DNA of 64,000 nucleotides from Rallus limicola (Eukaryota; Chordata; Aves; Gruiformes; Rallidae), in assembly GCA_022605955.1 (NCBI GenBank), contig JAKCOZ010000003.1:48298179-48362178 (forward strand), given 5' to 3'. The notes under the pieces were generated by a model. That model did not search any database and was not told the DNA's origin. It saw only the letters and a list, made by a program, of their open reading frames with translations. Both the position numbers and the translations under genes were made by a program. This document shows, one piece after another, positions 12,701-24,426 of this stretch (its first letter is position 1; each line of letters starts with the position of its first letter).

Positions 12701-15700
12701 AAGCTTCTCAGTGTTTTAACTGTTCAAAAATCCTGTTACAGACACATTTGAAGGCGTATTGCTAAAAAGATAATTTTGAAGGCTTCACTGAAACACAGAC
12801 TTCAGCTGAGTGACAAGCATACACAAAAGCATGACAAAGACTAAGAATCTGATTACAGATGTCACTGGTTTCCTGGTAAACTGAAAAACAACTCTAAGCT
12901 GTATGAGTAGCTGGTATACTGGAGTACATATCCAAGGAAAAAGACCTGTCATACCCTGCAAACCAACTTCAGTTTTCAACTATACTGCAAACTGGAAATG
13001 ATCTATAAAATCTGATCTTGGTCTTAGTCAGACCTGTGAGAAAAAGAAGCCATACTTCATTTTATTTAAACAGCCAACTGAATTAATACTGTCTTGAAAA
13101 ACATATTTTGTAATCACAGAAACAGAACAGTTTGGGTTGGAAGGGATCTCAAAAGATTATTTAGCTCCAACCCCCCTGCCAAGCTGCCTATTGACACCCC
13201 CACTAGATCAGGTTGCCCAAAGTCCCATCCAGCTTGACCATGAAACCCTGCCAGGGTTGGGGGCAGCCACAGCTTCTCTGGGCAACCTGTGCCAGAGCCT
13301 CACCACCCTCATGGGTAAGAATTTCTTTCTACTATCTCACATAAATCTACCCTCCTTCAACTTATGGCCATTACCCTCATGCTATCATTCTATGCCCTCT
13401 CCAGTTTTCCTGTAGGTCCCCAATAGGTACAGGCAGGCTGCTAGCAGATCTCTCTGGGGCCTTCTCCATGCTGAAAAAGCCCAATTCTCTCAGCCTGTCT
13501 TCATAGGAGAGGTACTTCAGCACTCCCATCAAATTCATAGCCCTCCTCTAGACTTGCTCCAACAGCTCCATGTCTTTCTTGTACTAGGGACCCCAGAACT
13601 GGACATAGAATTCCAGGTGGGGTCTCATGAGAGCAGAGAAGAGAGATAATCACCTCCCTTGACCTACTGGTCATGCTGGTTCTGGTGCAGCCCAGGATAC
13701 ATTTGTTTTTCTGGACTGCAAGTGCACATTGCTGGCTCATGTTGAGCTTCTTGCCCACCAACATCCCCATGTCCTTCTCCTCAGGGCTCCTCTCAGTTCA
13801 TTCTGCATCCAGCCCTTAGTTGTGCTTGGGATTGCCCTGACCCACGTGCAGGACCTCGTGCACTTGGTGGTGTTGAACTTCATGGGTTTCACATGGACCA
13901 ACCTCTCAGTCCTCTCAAGGTTCTTCTGGATGGCCTGAATTTAAATGTAAGTAACTTTAGGCTGCCAAAAATCAACACACAACAAAGAGACAAAAGTTCC
14001 AGGGAATATTCTCCAGAGCAAGGAACATGTGCTCTTGCATATTCAAAAGACAATATCATCACACTGTGTATTTTCTCACACACCTTTTGAACACGCAGGT
14101 TCCTTCCTATCTCAATGGTCTCTAATCATTCCCACTGATTAGAAACTCAGAAAGCACTGGAAGTTTTAAAAATGGTAAATTGAGGAGCTCTTGTTAAACA
14201 ATGAGAGCAATTGTTTGCTCCCAACTGGGGATACAGATCTCTAGACACACCAGGACCATACCCAGGTATTCAATGCTTCAGGAGTTTTTCCTCAGACTTT
14301 GTGACAAATATCACCATAGCTGAAAGTGAAACCCCACTAAAGCCACCCTCTACTACACAGAAGTGGCAAATCTAAATGGAGGCCCTGGCAGAGTAAGAGC
14401 TCCTATTACAGAAACTAATTCTATTATGCAGGCTGTGGTTGCAATATCATCCGTTCCCACTGACTCTTTCATCCTATTTCGGCATAATTTTCCACATAGT
14501 TTTCAAACATACCTATAACTTTTAAATCTTTAACTTCAGGAAGAAATGAGAATTCATTTGGTAAAACCATAAACTGGCAATTCAGTCATCCTTTCATTTC
14601 TGATTAACTGTCTTATAAAGTTATCTTAAAAAGTAGCAAATTATCAAAGGGCCTCTGAAAATCCTTATCATCAAGGTAAAAGATCTGTTCAGGGAAAAGA
14701 TGGCCAGAAGGCTTGGTAGTGAAGTGGAATAAAAAGGGTCTTTTAATCTAACCCCAAAAGCACCCCATAGATAAGTCTATGGTAAAAGGTAAAAAGGTCT
14801 CACACAGGCAGATGCAGCATGATAGAAGATAAATTCCACTGGTTTCTTTAAGATCTGATATCAAATGCAAATTATGAGTGATATGAACAGATTACAAAAA
14901 ACCCAACCAACCCTCTTCCCATCTCCAACATAACTTGACACTTGTTTACTGATGTTATTTCGGGTCCACGAATGAGTGCTTTCAATTTTTAGACTAAGGT
15001 TCCAACAGAAAGCCTTGCAGAGAGCAGAACAGCATGCAGCTGTACAACCTAGTCAAATTATAAATTTCCTTGTAAGAGAAGAATACAAGCAACAGCCACC
15101 AGTAACAAGTGCCTCTGACCCACTGAAAGATGATTCACGTTTTTTCAATTAAAAGAAACACTGTTTTCAGTGCCAAAGAAGCCTCACTTGACAAGGAGAT
15201 AAAATCATGATGGTGACCAGATGGAAACAACTTCTTCAATGCCAAGAGTTTTCAATGCCCTCAACAATGAATCTGAAGGCAGACTACTCCCAGTTCACAT
15301 AGGCCTATTTGAAATGTTAACAGTAATAATAAAATAGCATTTACTGTCATCTGCATGGAATGTGAAAGGCTCTAATAGAAAAGACAGAAGCCTGCCCACA
15401 GAGAACTAGCCTTTCAGGAACATGGCAGGTAAGACATATCCTGCTTAAAGGGATGTCTTATTAGCAGTAATAGAAGAGATTTGATCAATGAAGATAAAAC
15501 ATGAAGTTACAAACTACCAAAAAGCATAGCATTATTTTACTCAACTTTCAAAAATGAAGTCTTCACAGAGATATGAAATAAAGGACCCTAATGGAAACTG
15601 CAGTGTTGAGATATTAATTACTGTGGAAAAAAAAAAAATCACAGGGTTCAGGAAGGCTGCTGGGAGTCCTGAATAATCATCTTAAAGAGCCTGCATTTTA

Positions 15701-18700
15701 TTTAATGTGTTAAAAAAACAGATGATTTGTCTCTTCCTCATCACACTTTGCAAACTTAAAAGAAACTGCACTACCAGAACATTAATAAGCTTTCTATTTA
15801 ATATAATCCACAAATAATTATTTTCAGCAATTGAGAAATCCTTTAACGAAATTCTCTACTGCAGCCTATAAAACCAAGGAAAATGTTAAATAACAGGAGG
15901 AATGTAGAAACTGGGTAAAAAGAAACTCTTCTAATAATGCTAGTTCAGATAACCATAACATAGCTCTACCATCCCTGAAGTACAAAACCTCCAGAAACAT
16001 CACCCTGACCAGCAGAGATAATACAGGAGGCGATGGAATGAAGCTGCATCAGGAAGAGGGTCCTCACTGGGAGGGTGGTTGGTCATTGGCTCTCCATGGA
16101 AGTGGTCACAGCACCAAGCCTGTCAGACTTCAAGAAGCATCTGGACAACACTTACTCATATGGTCTAGTTTTAGTTAGTCTATGAGAAGCAAAATCTGAA
16201 GTCAATGATCCTTAATGATCCATTCCAACTTGAGATATGTTATGATTCTATTTCCTTTCATTTAAAAGAAGTAGTTTCATTATTAAGAAAACTGAGTATT
16301 TAATGCCATCAGATTTTATGGATTAGACAAGAAGAATAAAGGAGGAAGTAGAAGGCTGAAATACATCACTGATTTGAAGAAAATGGAGTTTATGCCCTTT
16401 ATTAAGTGTGTGCATGCATGTACATACACACAGATCAGTGTATATATATTCTGTTTACTGTTGTGCATTATCAACAGAACTGGAAGATCACATCCATTAG
16501 AAATAAACATGTCCAGCAAAGGCAATAGGATTACAAATAATACAATGAATGCCTTAACATGAATGCTCTTTTTCTCATCTATACATGAAATCACACATAC
16601 AGAAGAGAACACAACTTCATTCTGCTCTGCAAACTCACAAAAGAAAAATACTTTGTTTGTAAGCTGAATCACTGTAATACAGAATTAAAAAGGAAACAAG
16701 TTCCATTTCTACATGTTGCAACATGTAACTTTAATAGATTATGCAGTGGGTTAAAATAAAGAAGATAATACTTTTAATACTATACCATATATTATTCTTG
16801 AAACAAGAATTGTTGGCTTTATTTAACTTATGTATTTCTGTACAAAGCCTAGCAAGTGAGGACCCACTCTCAGTGAATGCTTTTACTTAACACAGGTAAC
16901 ACAACTGCTCTCAGAAGAATGAGGTGTACTACATCACTTTCCTCTTACTCCTCACCGTGAAATAAATTAAAATGAGCATATTAGTATTTGCCATTCAGTA
17001 GACAGTATCCCTGAAACCTGTAGTTCACTAGTTCAACTTAGTGAATTAAGTTTTTCCTCTAGAAACAGGTCTGAAAAATGCGTTTGTATGATTTAGCACA
17101 GGTAACAAAATTAACACTCTTGAATGTGTGTGACATTTGGATTTCCTACAAAAATAAAAAAGCTAAAAGCTTAAAAGGTAAGATTGAGATGACAAGATGG
17201 TTCATCTGTTGTTGATTCTAATATAAAAAAGCAAAATTTCCTTTTATTTAAATTAATAAGAAGAACTGATTTTCAAAAACCTAGATATAATATTGTTGAA
17301 TACTTAAGGAAAAAAACAGTGGCAGTAGATATTTCTAGCAAATCGCAAATATCTATTGTAGCACCTTTTTGTTTGGGACACATTTGCTTCCCAAGCACTT
17401 GTCAATGTAATGTTACTTTCTGAATTTATCATCATATTATTAAAACACGTTTCCAGAAAGCCAGCAGGAAGTATGTCTTTTGTGTCACAAGAAGGGCTCT
17501 AGAGTAGAAACATAATTTTTGTATTACATAATAATAGTAATTTGAAAATCAGGTCAAATGTCCCTTAACTATTAGGTAAGGAAATCCGTATTTCCAAGTG
17601 TTATACATAAATGCTGTAAATAAAGCAAAGAGTAAATACGTGATCACAGTCCAGCATCCTACCTCTGAAAACTAACTTAATCATTTATACCTGATACTTA
17701 CAGCATTATAAACCTGATGCTTGCAAGTCGAACCCTATAGTACTGGATTTTATTGTGTGTACCTTCTCAGTGGCAAATTTTTTTTACATTGGCACAAACA
17801 TTATCTACATATGTTATGTCAGGAATATTTCTATTTGCCTTAATGTCTGTTATATCACTCAATGAAAAATATGAGCAACAGCTGTAACAAATATACTCAG
17901 TCAGCAGAAAACTCAGGAGCATTAAGAAGCAAGCATGAAAGAAGTCCAAAGTAAAACCCTAGAAAACTGTATGAGTTTAAAAATTCAGTACAGCTCTATT
18001 AAGCCTATCTTTACATGAATGGATGCCTAGATACTTTATATATGTATTATATTTTCTGAATAGCCCTTAGTCATACCCACTCAGATGTAATGTAGTAGCA
18101 TAAAAATAAGCAGATGCCTTGTTTTTTGCTATTTAGTTTTAAAAATCAAAATCAAATTTGTCCACGTTTACTTTGTATTAAAATTAAGACCTGGATGCAA
18201 ATGACTCCCTCCTGTTTCTGCTGCTCCTATTTAATTTTCTTAAGAAAAAAATAAAAGTGATTTGAAAGGTCACATTTCCTAGTACAATATGCATGAAGAA
18301 AAAAAATAGATCTTTTCTTCCCCTGTTCTTTCATCATCACGACCTTGGGAGAAACAATATTGGTACTTTGCAAACCTCAGCATCTCCCATCTGAGGGCAT
18401 CCCTCGCACGCTGGTGACATAATAAGAGCAGCTCCACTTTCGAGAAACGTGTAATGTCCGTTATTAACTTCCATTTACTGCACACGTCCTATCATGGGCA
18501 CGTCTGAGCACAAGGCAGGGCACGTTCCAGCCCTCTGCGAACATGTGAGCGGCTATTTTGGCTTTTGTTCGAGAGGCCCTTTCTCGGAGAACAGGGCCCT
18601 TCGAACAGAACGAAACAAAAAGAGAAAATAAAAAGAAAAAAAAGGGGAAAAAATGAAATAGAAAAAAGAGCAGGTCCCTCGCGGCGGCACTCATCGCCCG

Positions 18701-19384
18701 GGCCGCGCGGCCCGGCGGCGAGCCGGGCGGGGTTGGGCCTGGGGCTCTCTCGGCCGACTCCCCCAGCCGCTCAGTCCGAGCGAGAAAGGTGGGCCCCAGA
18801 AAGGGGGGTTTCGGGGGAGAGAGGGGGACACCTGAGACGGGGAAGTGCTCCGAGTCAACCTGGGCACGCGCTTGTCCCCAGGCCTTCGGCTGTGACTCAG
18901 TGCCGACACCGCCTGCAGGAGGCCGCAGCCCTGGCCGCTGCAGGGGAACACAAAACCCTCCGCTCCAGAGCTACCGCGGATGGTCTCCTTCTCTGGGCTG
19001 GAGCCGCCATCTTAAGTTCGGGCGAAGCTCCATTCCCGCACCGCGCCTGCCATACAAAGAGGTGGGACCACGTGACCCCCTCCCCGCGCGGGAGGCTCTG
19101 GTGCCCACACTCAAGATGGCACGTAGGGCCTCCTGCCTCTTCCCTCCCCCCTCCCGGCCCCTCTAGACCTCTTCCTCCTCCCAAGTCTCTATCGCTCCGG
19201 AGGCCGGCGCAGGCCCCACTTACTCCGGGGGATAAAGGCGTAGCTCCTCGATATCTCCCAGGAAGCCGAAGAGGGTCCGCATCTGCTCACTGGTCACTGC
19301 CGAGGAGAGGTTCGTGACCTGGATGACAGACGTGGGGCCCAAGGGGAAGCCCAGTGGCACCCCGATGCCGCCGCTGTTCATCAT
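600..19384 (-). CDS. SREK1: SREK1 (SFRS12/SRrp86), 5' part: four coding exons
   Basis: SREK1 is a nuclear SR-related splicing regulator. It modulates other SR proteins and splice-site choice. Joining exons 19384-19224, 9865-9732, 2123-2008 and 764-600 gives 576 nt (192 codons) in one frame with matching phases (2, 1, 0, 0). The product starts Met-Met-Asn-Ser-Gly-Gly. It carries an RRM1 with RNP2 IQVTNL (residues about 21-26) and RNP1-like KVCYIKF. A proline/leucine-rich linker follows (PAPTMTSLMPGAGLLPIP), then the RNP2 of RRM2 (TVYVGNL). All are close to the human protein as I recall it. The rest of RRM2 and the RS/EK-rich tail lie beyond position 1. Introns are about 9.4, 7.6 and 1.2 kb. 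ERBIN lies upstream on the same strand, as in human 5q12.3. The identification is secure; the start (first or second of two tandem ATGs) is less so. Confidence 0.95.
765..2007 (-). other. SREK1 intron 3
   Basis: This is a 1.24-kb AT-rich intron between exons 3 and 4. Nothing beyond the splice signals is recognisable. Confidence 0.85.
2008..2123 (-). CDS. SREK1: SREK1 coding exon 3
   Basis: This 116-nt exon (phase 1 in, phase 0 out) has acceptor TTCTTCAG|GTAAAATC and donor ACA|GTAAGT. It encodes the inter-RRM linker from GKIPDEAKALSLLAPAP to PTPTPLTT. It contains an in-frame ATG (MTSLMPGAG) at about residue 18 of the exon. The shorter human SREK1 form starts at this Met, so an N-terminally truncated isoform lacking RRM1 is possible here too. 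Confidence 0.93.
2124..9731 (-). other. SREK1 intron 2
   Basis: This 7.6-kb AT-rich intron holds a short CA-type microsatellite at 6112-6141 and an A/purine-rich tract at about 6838-6925. It also holds an 11-bp inverted repeat at 5725-5735/5786-5796 and a 16-bp palindrome at 8465-8480. I recognised no coding exon and no CR1 copy. Confidence 0.8.
6112..6141. repeat. CA-type microsatellite
   Basis: An imperfect (CA)n tract with CATA and CGCA interruptions lies in SREK1 intron 2. Confidence 0.8.
9732..9865 (-). CDS. SREK1: SREK1 coding exon 2
   Basis: This 134-nt exon (phase 2 in, phase 1 out) has acceptor TTTTGCAG|CAACGC. It encodes the second half of RRM1, from NAPLAFSSKVCYIKF to IDRALIVVPCAE. 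The donor is GAAG|GTTGGTAT, a GT followed by TTGGT rather than the usual RAGT, so it should be weak. RNP1-like residues Tyr and Phe (CYIKF) are present. Confidence 0.93.
13112..13937 (-). mobile_element. CR1 LINE, 5'-truncated, minus orientation
   Basis: Read on plus, the sequence starts with the degenerate CR1 tail (ATCACAGAAACAGAACAG) and the GTTTGGGTTGGAAGGGATCTC block. It continues through the antisense of the CR1 3' UTR and the end of its reverse transcriptase ORF. Reading frames are broken. The element is 5'-truncated at about 13,937 and lies in SREK1 intron 1 in the gene's orientation. Confidence 0.88.
16030..16252 (+). mobile_element. CR1 LINE 3' tail, plus orientation
   Basis: It holds the CR1 3' UTR pattern, including CACTGGGAGGGTGGTTGG and CATTCCAACTTGAGATATG, and ends in the diagnostic ATGATTCTAT tail. 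Only the last ~220 bp are recognisable, and the upstream boundary is approximate. It lies in SREK1 intron 1, antisense to the gene. Confidence 0.8.
18605..18672 (+). repeat. A/purine-rich tract beside the CpG island
   Basis: This low-complexity run consists of A with G interruptions on the plus strand (T/C-rich on the transcribed minus strand). It abuts the CpG island edge inside intron 1. Confidence 0.6.
19003..19014 (+). promoter_or_regulatory. YY1-like motif in SREK1 intron 1
   Basis: The sequence GCCGCCATCTTA is close to the YY1 consensus GCCGCCATCTTG. It lies about 210 bp inside intron 1. YY1 sites just downstream of the start site are common in CpG-island promoters. Occupancy is inferred. 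Confidence 0.45.
19068..19077. promoter_or_regulatory. E-box (CACGTG) in CpG island
   Basis: CCACGTGACC contains the palindromic E-box CACGTG followed by AC, as bound by USF or MiT-family bHLH-zip factors. It lies between the two YY1-like motifs. Confidence 0.35.
19111..19120 (-). promoter_or_regulatory. second YY1-like motif
   Basis: TCAAGATGGC is the reverse complement of GCCATCTTGA, a YY1 core match. It lies about 100 bp from the motif at 19003 and about 105 bp from the exon 1 donor, on the opposite strand from the first copy. Confidence 0.45.
19224..19384 (-). CDS. SREK1: SREK1 coding exon 1
   Basis: It holds the N-terminus and the first half of RRM1, ending in ...EELRLYPP plus two bases (GA) of a split Asp codon. 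The donor reads GA|GTAAGT. Two ATGs are in tandem, at 19384-19382 and 19381-19379. The first has G at -3 and is favoured; the human protein as recalled starts MNSGG, matching the second. The frame is open further upstream to 19426, but only from GTG, so no upstream ATG extends it. The exon lies in a CpG island. Confidence 0.93.
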
Positions 19385-19519
19385 GGCTGAGCCTGCACGA
19401 CCGCTCCGCTCGCGGCGGTGCCACACACAGCCGGAGAGGCGGGCCTAACGACAGAGAGGAGCGCGCGGCGCCTGCCAGAGCGTCCTAACGCGCGGGCGCT
19501 CTAGCGGCGGACTCGACTG

Positions 19520-20880
19520 CTCCCTGGAGGAACTTCTGGGGTGGGCAGTTCGTCCACTGCCGCCTAGGCCTCCTGGGGGACCGAGTACCCCCGACTCTAG
19601 CTCACACAGGAACCTGCTAACCACGCTCCCAGCTGGGCGGCTGGGGCAGGTCCTCGCTTTTCAAGGTGCTGGTCGGGCCGCCGTTGTCAGGGCGGGACCG
19701 GCGCGGGGCCTGGGCCCCGCCTAGAAAGGGGCGCGGGGTGCGCGCGCGGCTTGGCCGTTAACGGCCTCGTGCCCCATGGCTTCCCGCCCCGCACTCGCCA
19801 GCCGCCCTGGAAGCGGGCTGTTAGTGCACCTGCGGGGCGAGGGGCGGCTCAGTGTGGCGGCATGGCTAGGAGCCGCTCTGGCTGATGCCCGCGCACCCCG
19901 CTAGCTGGGCCCCTGTCCCTTGGGAAGGGCGAAGGGCTCCCGGTTTGTGTGAGGGTTTGTGACAGGTGCAGCGCCCCGCCCGTGGCAGGGCACGGTTGGG
20001 TCCCGTAAGTGACCTGGCGGGAGCTCCACCGAGTGCTCAGCCCGCAGATCGAAACGTGGCCACTGCAAATGAAAGGAAAAAATAGATTTATCATTTAAAT
20101 GCCCTTTGATAGCCAAGCTCAATAAGAGGCAGTCTCATTTCCCTGGGGAGTAAACCCTTGGAAACACCCTGAATACATTTAAACAGGGAGGGTTTGTAAT
20201 ATAGTAGATTTTTTTTTAATGGCTTTGTCATAACTTGACTGGGGTTACAGTGTAAGCTCCCTTTAAGAAAACAAATTAGAGAAATGAGACTGAGTGCTGT
20301 GTGTGTGGATGATCACTGTTAAGCATCCTGCTTCAGTCCTCCTTGGGTGCTGAAGAACTCTGAGTCCCGGCACAGAAAGGCTGAAGGTTTCAGACATCAA
20401 TAGTTTAGTTTTTAAGATTTTCCATACCCCGAACCTGAACCTAAAAGGGACTGGAGTATTATTTGAAGCTATCTGGGCCGAAAAATGTTTGCAAATTTGT
20501 GATACTTCACTGAACAAGTAGGCCAGTTGTTAGGGAGTCTCCATACTGGGTAGAGCTTCCTTTATTGATATTGAATATGTTACAGACTTCTAAGTAACTC
20601 CAAGCAATTATCAGAGATTTATTTTGTTTAAAAATGCCAAAGCATCAGTTTCAGGTAGTACTTCAAAATGATGATCACTGCACTTGTTTTCATTCTAAAT
20701 GGAAGCCATACTCCAAAAGTACGTAAGCTCAAAGCTAAATCCTTTCAGCCATCCTGGCTAAGGATAGCCTAAGTTAAATAGCCTAAGTTTAGAGGATTGC
20801 AACTGGATAATTCAAGAACTCCTGTTACATACTGTGAAAAAGTAAAGTTTGGTATGATTATAGGAATATTGTATAAAGGT
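19520..20880. other. intergenic 5' flank of SREK1
   Basis: GC-rich island sequence extends to about 19.88 kb, then AT-rich unique sequence. Small open frames on both strands show no resemblance to known proteins. No gene is supported. Confidence 0.6.
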
Positions 20881-21910
20881 TTCATAGAATCAATGTGTAA
20901 GGTTGGAAGTGACCTTTAGAGGTCATCTAGTCCAACCCTCCTGCACTAAGTAGGGACATCCATCTTCACTAGATCAGGTTTGCAGAGCCCCATCAAGCCT
21001 GAAATTAAATATCTCCAGGGATGAGGCCTCCACTACATCTCTGTAGAACCTGTTCCAGTGATCTACCATCTTCACACTGAAGAACTTTTTCCTAATACCC
21101 AATCTACATCTCCCCTTTTCTAGTTAAAACCATCACCGCTCATCCTATTGCACATTTTTCTTGCCTTTCAGGTATTGGAAGGCTGCTATAAGGTCCTTCC
21201 CCAAGTGAACAAACCCAACTCTCAGCCTGTCTTCACAGGAGAGGTGCTCGAGGCCTTTGACCATTTTTGTGGGCTTCCTCTGGATGTGCTCCAACAGGTC
21301 CATGTCCTTCTTATGTTGAGGGCTCCAAAGCTGGACACAGTATTCCAGGTGAGGTCTCCCCAGGGCAGAGTGGAGGGACAGAATCACACCTCTTCATGTG
21401 CTGGCCACACTTCTTTTGGTGCAGCCCAGGATGTGGTTGGCTTTCTGGGCTGCAGATGCACATTGGTGGCTCATGTCCAGCTTCTCATCTACAAGTCCTT
21501 TTCCTCGGGGCTGCTTTCCAGCACATCATCTTCTCACCTGTATGGATAATGGGGGTTGTCCTGACCCAGTTGTAGTACCCTACCCTTGGCTTTGTTGAAG
21601 CTCATGAGCTTTACCAGAGCCCACTTTTCCAGCCTGTCCAGATCCCTGTGGATGGCATCCCATCTTTCTGGCACACTAACTGCACAACCCATCTTGGTGT
21701 CATCAGCAAACTTGCTGAGGGTGCATTCAATCCCTCTGTCAGTATCATTAATAAACACACCACTGGTCCCCACACAGACCCTTGAGGAAGTCCACTTGTC
21801 ACCATCTTCTACTTAGCCTTGGAGCCACCTGACCACTACCCTCTGGATGCGACCATCCAGCCAATTCCTTATCCACTGAACAGTCCACCCATCAAATCCA
21901 TATCTCCCCA
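20881..21910 (-). mobile_element. CR1 LINE, minus orientation
   Basis: It starts with the CR1 tail (TCATAGAATCAATG) and the AAGGTTGGAAGTGACC block. It then runs through the antisense 3' UTR into the C-terminal RT region. On minus, the FADDT box of the RT active site is visible (about 21.7 kb), as is the downstream RLEKW...MSFNKAKG block. Stops and frameshifts make it a dead copy of about 1.03 kb. Confidence 0.9.
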
Positions 21911-22599
21911 ACTTAGAGAGAGGGATGTGTTTTGACTAGTATATATCACCCAAAGATGCTTAACAGAGGTACAGAAAGTATCACTGCTTAGAACATTCTT
22001 GCCTTTTCTACTTGCATCTCTCAGTGGAGGGTACCAGAAAAATTAGCTCTAAAATTTGCAAATAGAAAAGTTCTGTGAGTCAGGGCTGCCTGGGATACCC
22101 TCCATCCTTTTGTTCTCCTTTTGTAGTACATATGGAATTCTGAGCCACTGGTCTGCTTACCAAAAGCAAAAGAGAAGCAAAACACTGTTTAAATTTTGTA
22201 CTTGTCAGTACAAAATATTGTGGGACAAAATTAGCTTGAAAAATAACACAAATAAATTAATTTTTATTTCAGAATAGCCAAAAAAAAAAAATCCCAAACC
22301 AAACTGAAAACCCTATGCAAAAAGCTTTGGCTCATATAGGCTGCCATTAAAATGCTAAAGGCAAAAAATAACTTATTTTAACCAATTCGTTTAAAATTTA
22401 AAAGTATTTAAGAACCCCCATCTTATAAAAAGGGCTATTAAGGGAAGAAAATAAAATGAGTAGACTTGCAGAAGGGGTATTGATGTACAAGCAGTGCCCT
22501 AACATCATCTATCTCATCAAGTTAACAGACCATGCGGATTGCTGTAGGCCAAGTAAAGACTTCAGCTGTGGTCTGAGTACATTACACCATGTAGGAGCT
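21911..22599. other. intergenic spacer between CR1 copies
   Basis: This is AT-rich sequence without a recognisable gene. A short poly-A run is present near 22,280. Confidence 0.6.
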
Positions 22600-23872
22600 T
22601 TTTAGGAGCCCCTGAGACCAGTGGAAAAGTCTGGAACAAGGAAGACATAACCTTGGCAGAGGATAACCGAGTTAAACAAACTGTACGCACACAAATCCAT
22701 GGGACCAGATGTGATGTTCCGATGACTGCTGAGGAATTTAGCCAATGTCACTGTGACACCACCATTAATTATCTTTGAAAGGTTGTAGTGTTTGGGGGAG
22801 GTAGATCTCAACCCCGGATTCCAGACGGGTGAGAAGGAGCATCTGGAAAACTACAGGCCTGTCAGCCTTATGTTGTTCCCTGGGAAAGTGACAGAGCAAT
22901 TCCTGGAAGCTTTTTTCAATCATGTTGCGGACAAAGAGGCAATTGGGGCTGTGAGCATGGATTTATGAAGAGAAAATGATGCCTAACCACCTGATAGCTG
23001 CCTGCAATGCCATGACTAGCTCCATGAACACAGGGAGAGCAGCTAATGGTGTTTGTCTTGACTTCAGCAACCCTTTTGTGACTGTGTCATATGACATCTT
23101 CATGGTCAAAATGATCAAGTAGAGATTAGACAAGTGGGCAGTCAGGTGCAATGAAAGGTGGCTGAGCTGCCCAGCTCAAAGGGTCAGAATCAGTGATATG
23201 AAATCCAGCTGGCAATGAGTTAATAATGATGTATCCCAGGGTCAGTATTAGGTCCAATACTGTTACACTGTTATGCCTTCATTGGTGACCTGGACAGTGG
23301 GATGTAGTGAAATCTCAGCAGATTTGTAGATGATAGAGTTCAGCTGAGTGTCTGATACCTTGGAGTGTACACATTGCCATTCAGAGGGACCTCAAAAGTG
23401 GAGAAATGGGATGAGAGGCATCTTGTTCTTGGGAAAAGGGAAGTGCAAAGTCCTGCACCTGGGCATGAGTAACCCCATGCACCAGTACATACTGGAGGCC
23501 AACTGGCTTGAAAGGCAGGACCTGTGAACCCTGTTTAACAAGTTAACATGAGCAAGCAGTGCACACATGTGGCAAAGAAGGACATCAGCCCAGCTCTTCT
23601 CAGTGATGTCCAGTGACAGGACAAGAGGCAGTGGACACAAACTAGAACACAGGAAATATTATTTAATCATAAGAAAAACCCCTTTGCTTTACTGTGAAGA
23701 TGATTGCTGAAACTGGTTGCCCTGAGTTGTAGTGTCTCTATTCTTGGAGGTACTCAAAACCTGGCCTGAATAACTTGCTTTAGTTGGCCTTGTTTTGGGC
23801 AGGGTGGTGTTAGACTGGATGATCTCCAGAGGGTCCTTCCAGCCTCAGAAACTCTCTGATTCTGTGAGAATT
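22600..23872 (+). mobile_element. CR1 LINE, plus orientation, degraded
   Basis: The RT-region hallmark AAATCCATGGGACCAGATG is near 22.69 kb, followed by degraded RT sequence. The 3' UTR pattern GGCAGGGTGGTGTTAGACTG leads into the terminal GATGATCTCCAGAGGGTCC and ATTCTGTGAG tail at 23,872. Many frame breaks are present. It points opposite to the copies on both sides; the 5' boundary is approximate. Confidence 0.82.
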
Positions 23873-24426
23873 AAAGGTGCTTTCCTGGACTGACTTCAGT
23901 TATTCAACCACCCTCAATTGAGCTGGAATAATGCTTTTTGTTAACTTTCTACAATTATGGAGATATTATTTGGTAATCTCAGGAGGTCTTTGAATATCCA
24001 CTGAAAGTGTTACATTACTGCTACTTTGGTCAGAATGTCTGTAGTCAGGTCTACAGTTATCAGAATGGTTTGTTATTTCATTATTTTTTACAAGATTTTT
24101 CAACTACTTCACCAATGTTTTCCATGATCATGTGTCTTCTTAAAGGAGAAAGAATCTAACAGAATTAAATTCTTACTGTGATTGCCAAAATTAGAGAGCT
24201 GGCATTGCTTTGCTCAATTACAACTACATTGAATAGGATTTGATAGAATGTGAGGCTAATATTACTAATCCAAATAGGAGAACAAGTGTGAAGAATTTGT
24301 TTTACTGTTCTCCTGTAATAGGATGGAACAATGCTTGACTTAAACCTAGATGTGATCAAGAACAAATTGTATTTCTGTAAGGAAATCCTAGCAGCCAGTT
24401 TCCCAGTTAATGTGGTAGCAAACAAT
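23873..24426. other. intergenic spacer
   Basis: This is AT-rich unique sequence between two CR1 copies. No gene or repeat is recognised. Confidence 0.6.

Larger units (their letters stand above)
9866..19223 (-). other. SREK1 intron 1
   Basis: This 9.36-kb first intron begins inside the promoter CpG island (high-coordinate end) and becomes AT-rich. It carries a CR1 fragment in gene orientation (13.1-13.9 kb) and a CR1 tail in the opposite orientation (16.0-16.25 kb). The first 500 bp beside exon 1 hold YY1-like and E-box motifs. I recognised no other coding exon. Confidence 0.8.
18680..19880. promoter_or_regulatory. CpG-island promoter of SREK1
   Basis: A sharp rise in GC and CpG content covers SREK1 exon 1, its 5' flank and the start of intron 1. 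Such islands mark vertebrate housekeeping promoters. No TATA box is obvious upstream of the start codon. The transcription start is inferred to lie a little above 19,390. I could not recognise a divergent plus-strand gene, although the island extends about 450 bp beyond the SREK1 start. Confidence 0.8.

Noticed and set aside
16316..16672. 118-codon minus-strand frame in SREK1 intron 1
   Set aside because: It has AT-rich hydrophobic content, with no recognisable domain and no matching exon in SREK1.
18565..19317. 250-codon plus-strand frame across the CpG island
   Set aside because: GC-rich islands produce long open frames by chance. It is antisense to SREK1 exon 1 and Arg/Pro/Gly-rich, with no family resemblance.
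19382..19426. N-terminal extension of SREK1 to 19426
   Set aside because: The upstream codon is GTG, not ATG, and there is no reason to invoke a non-AUG start when two ATGs follow.
21148..21575. Plus-strand frames of 133 and 102 codons
   Set aside because: They are antisense to the CR1 copy at 20881-21910.
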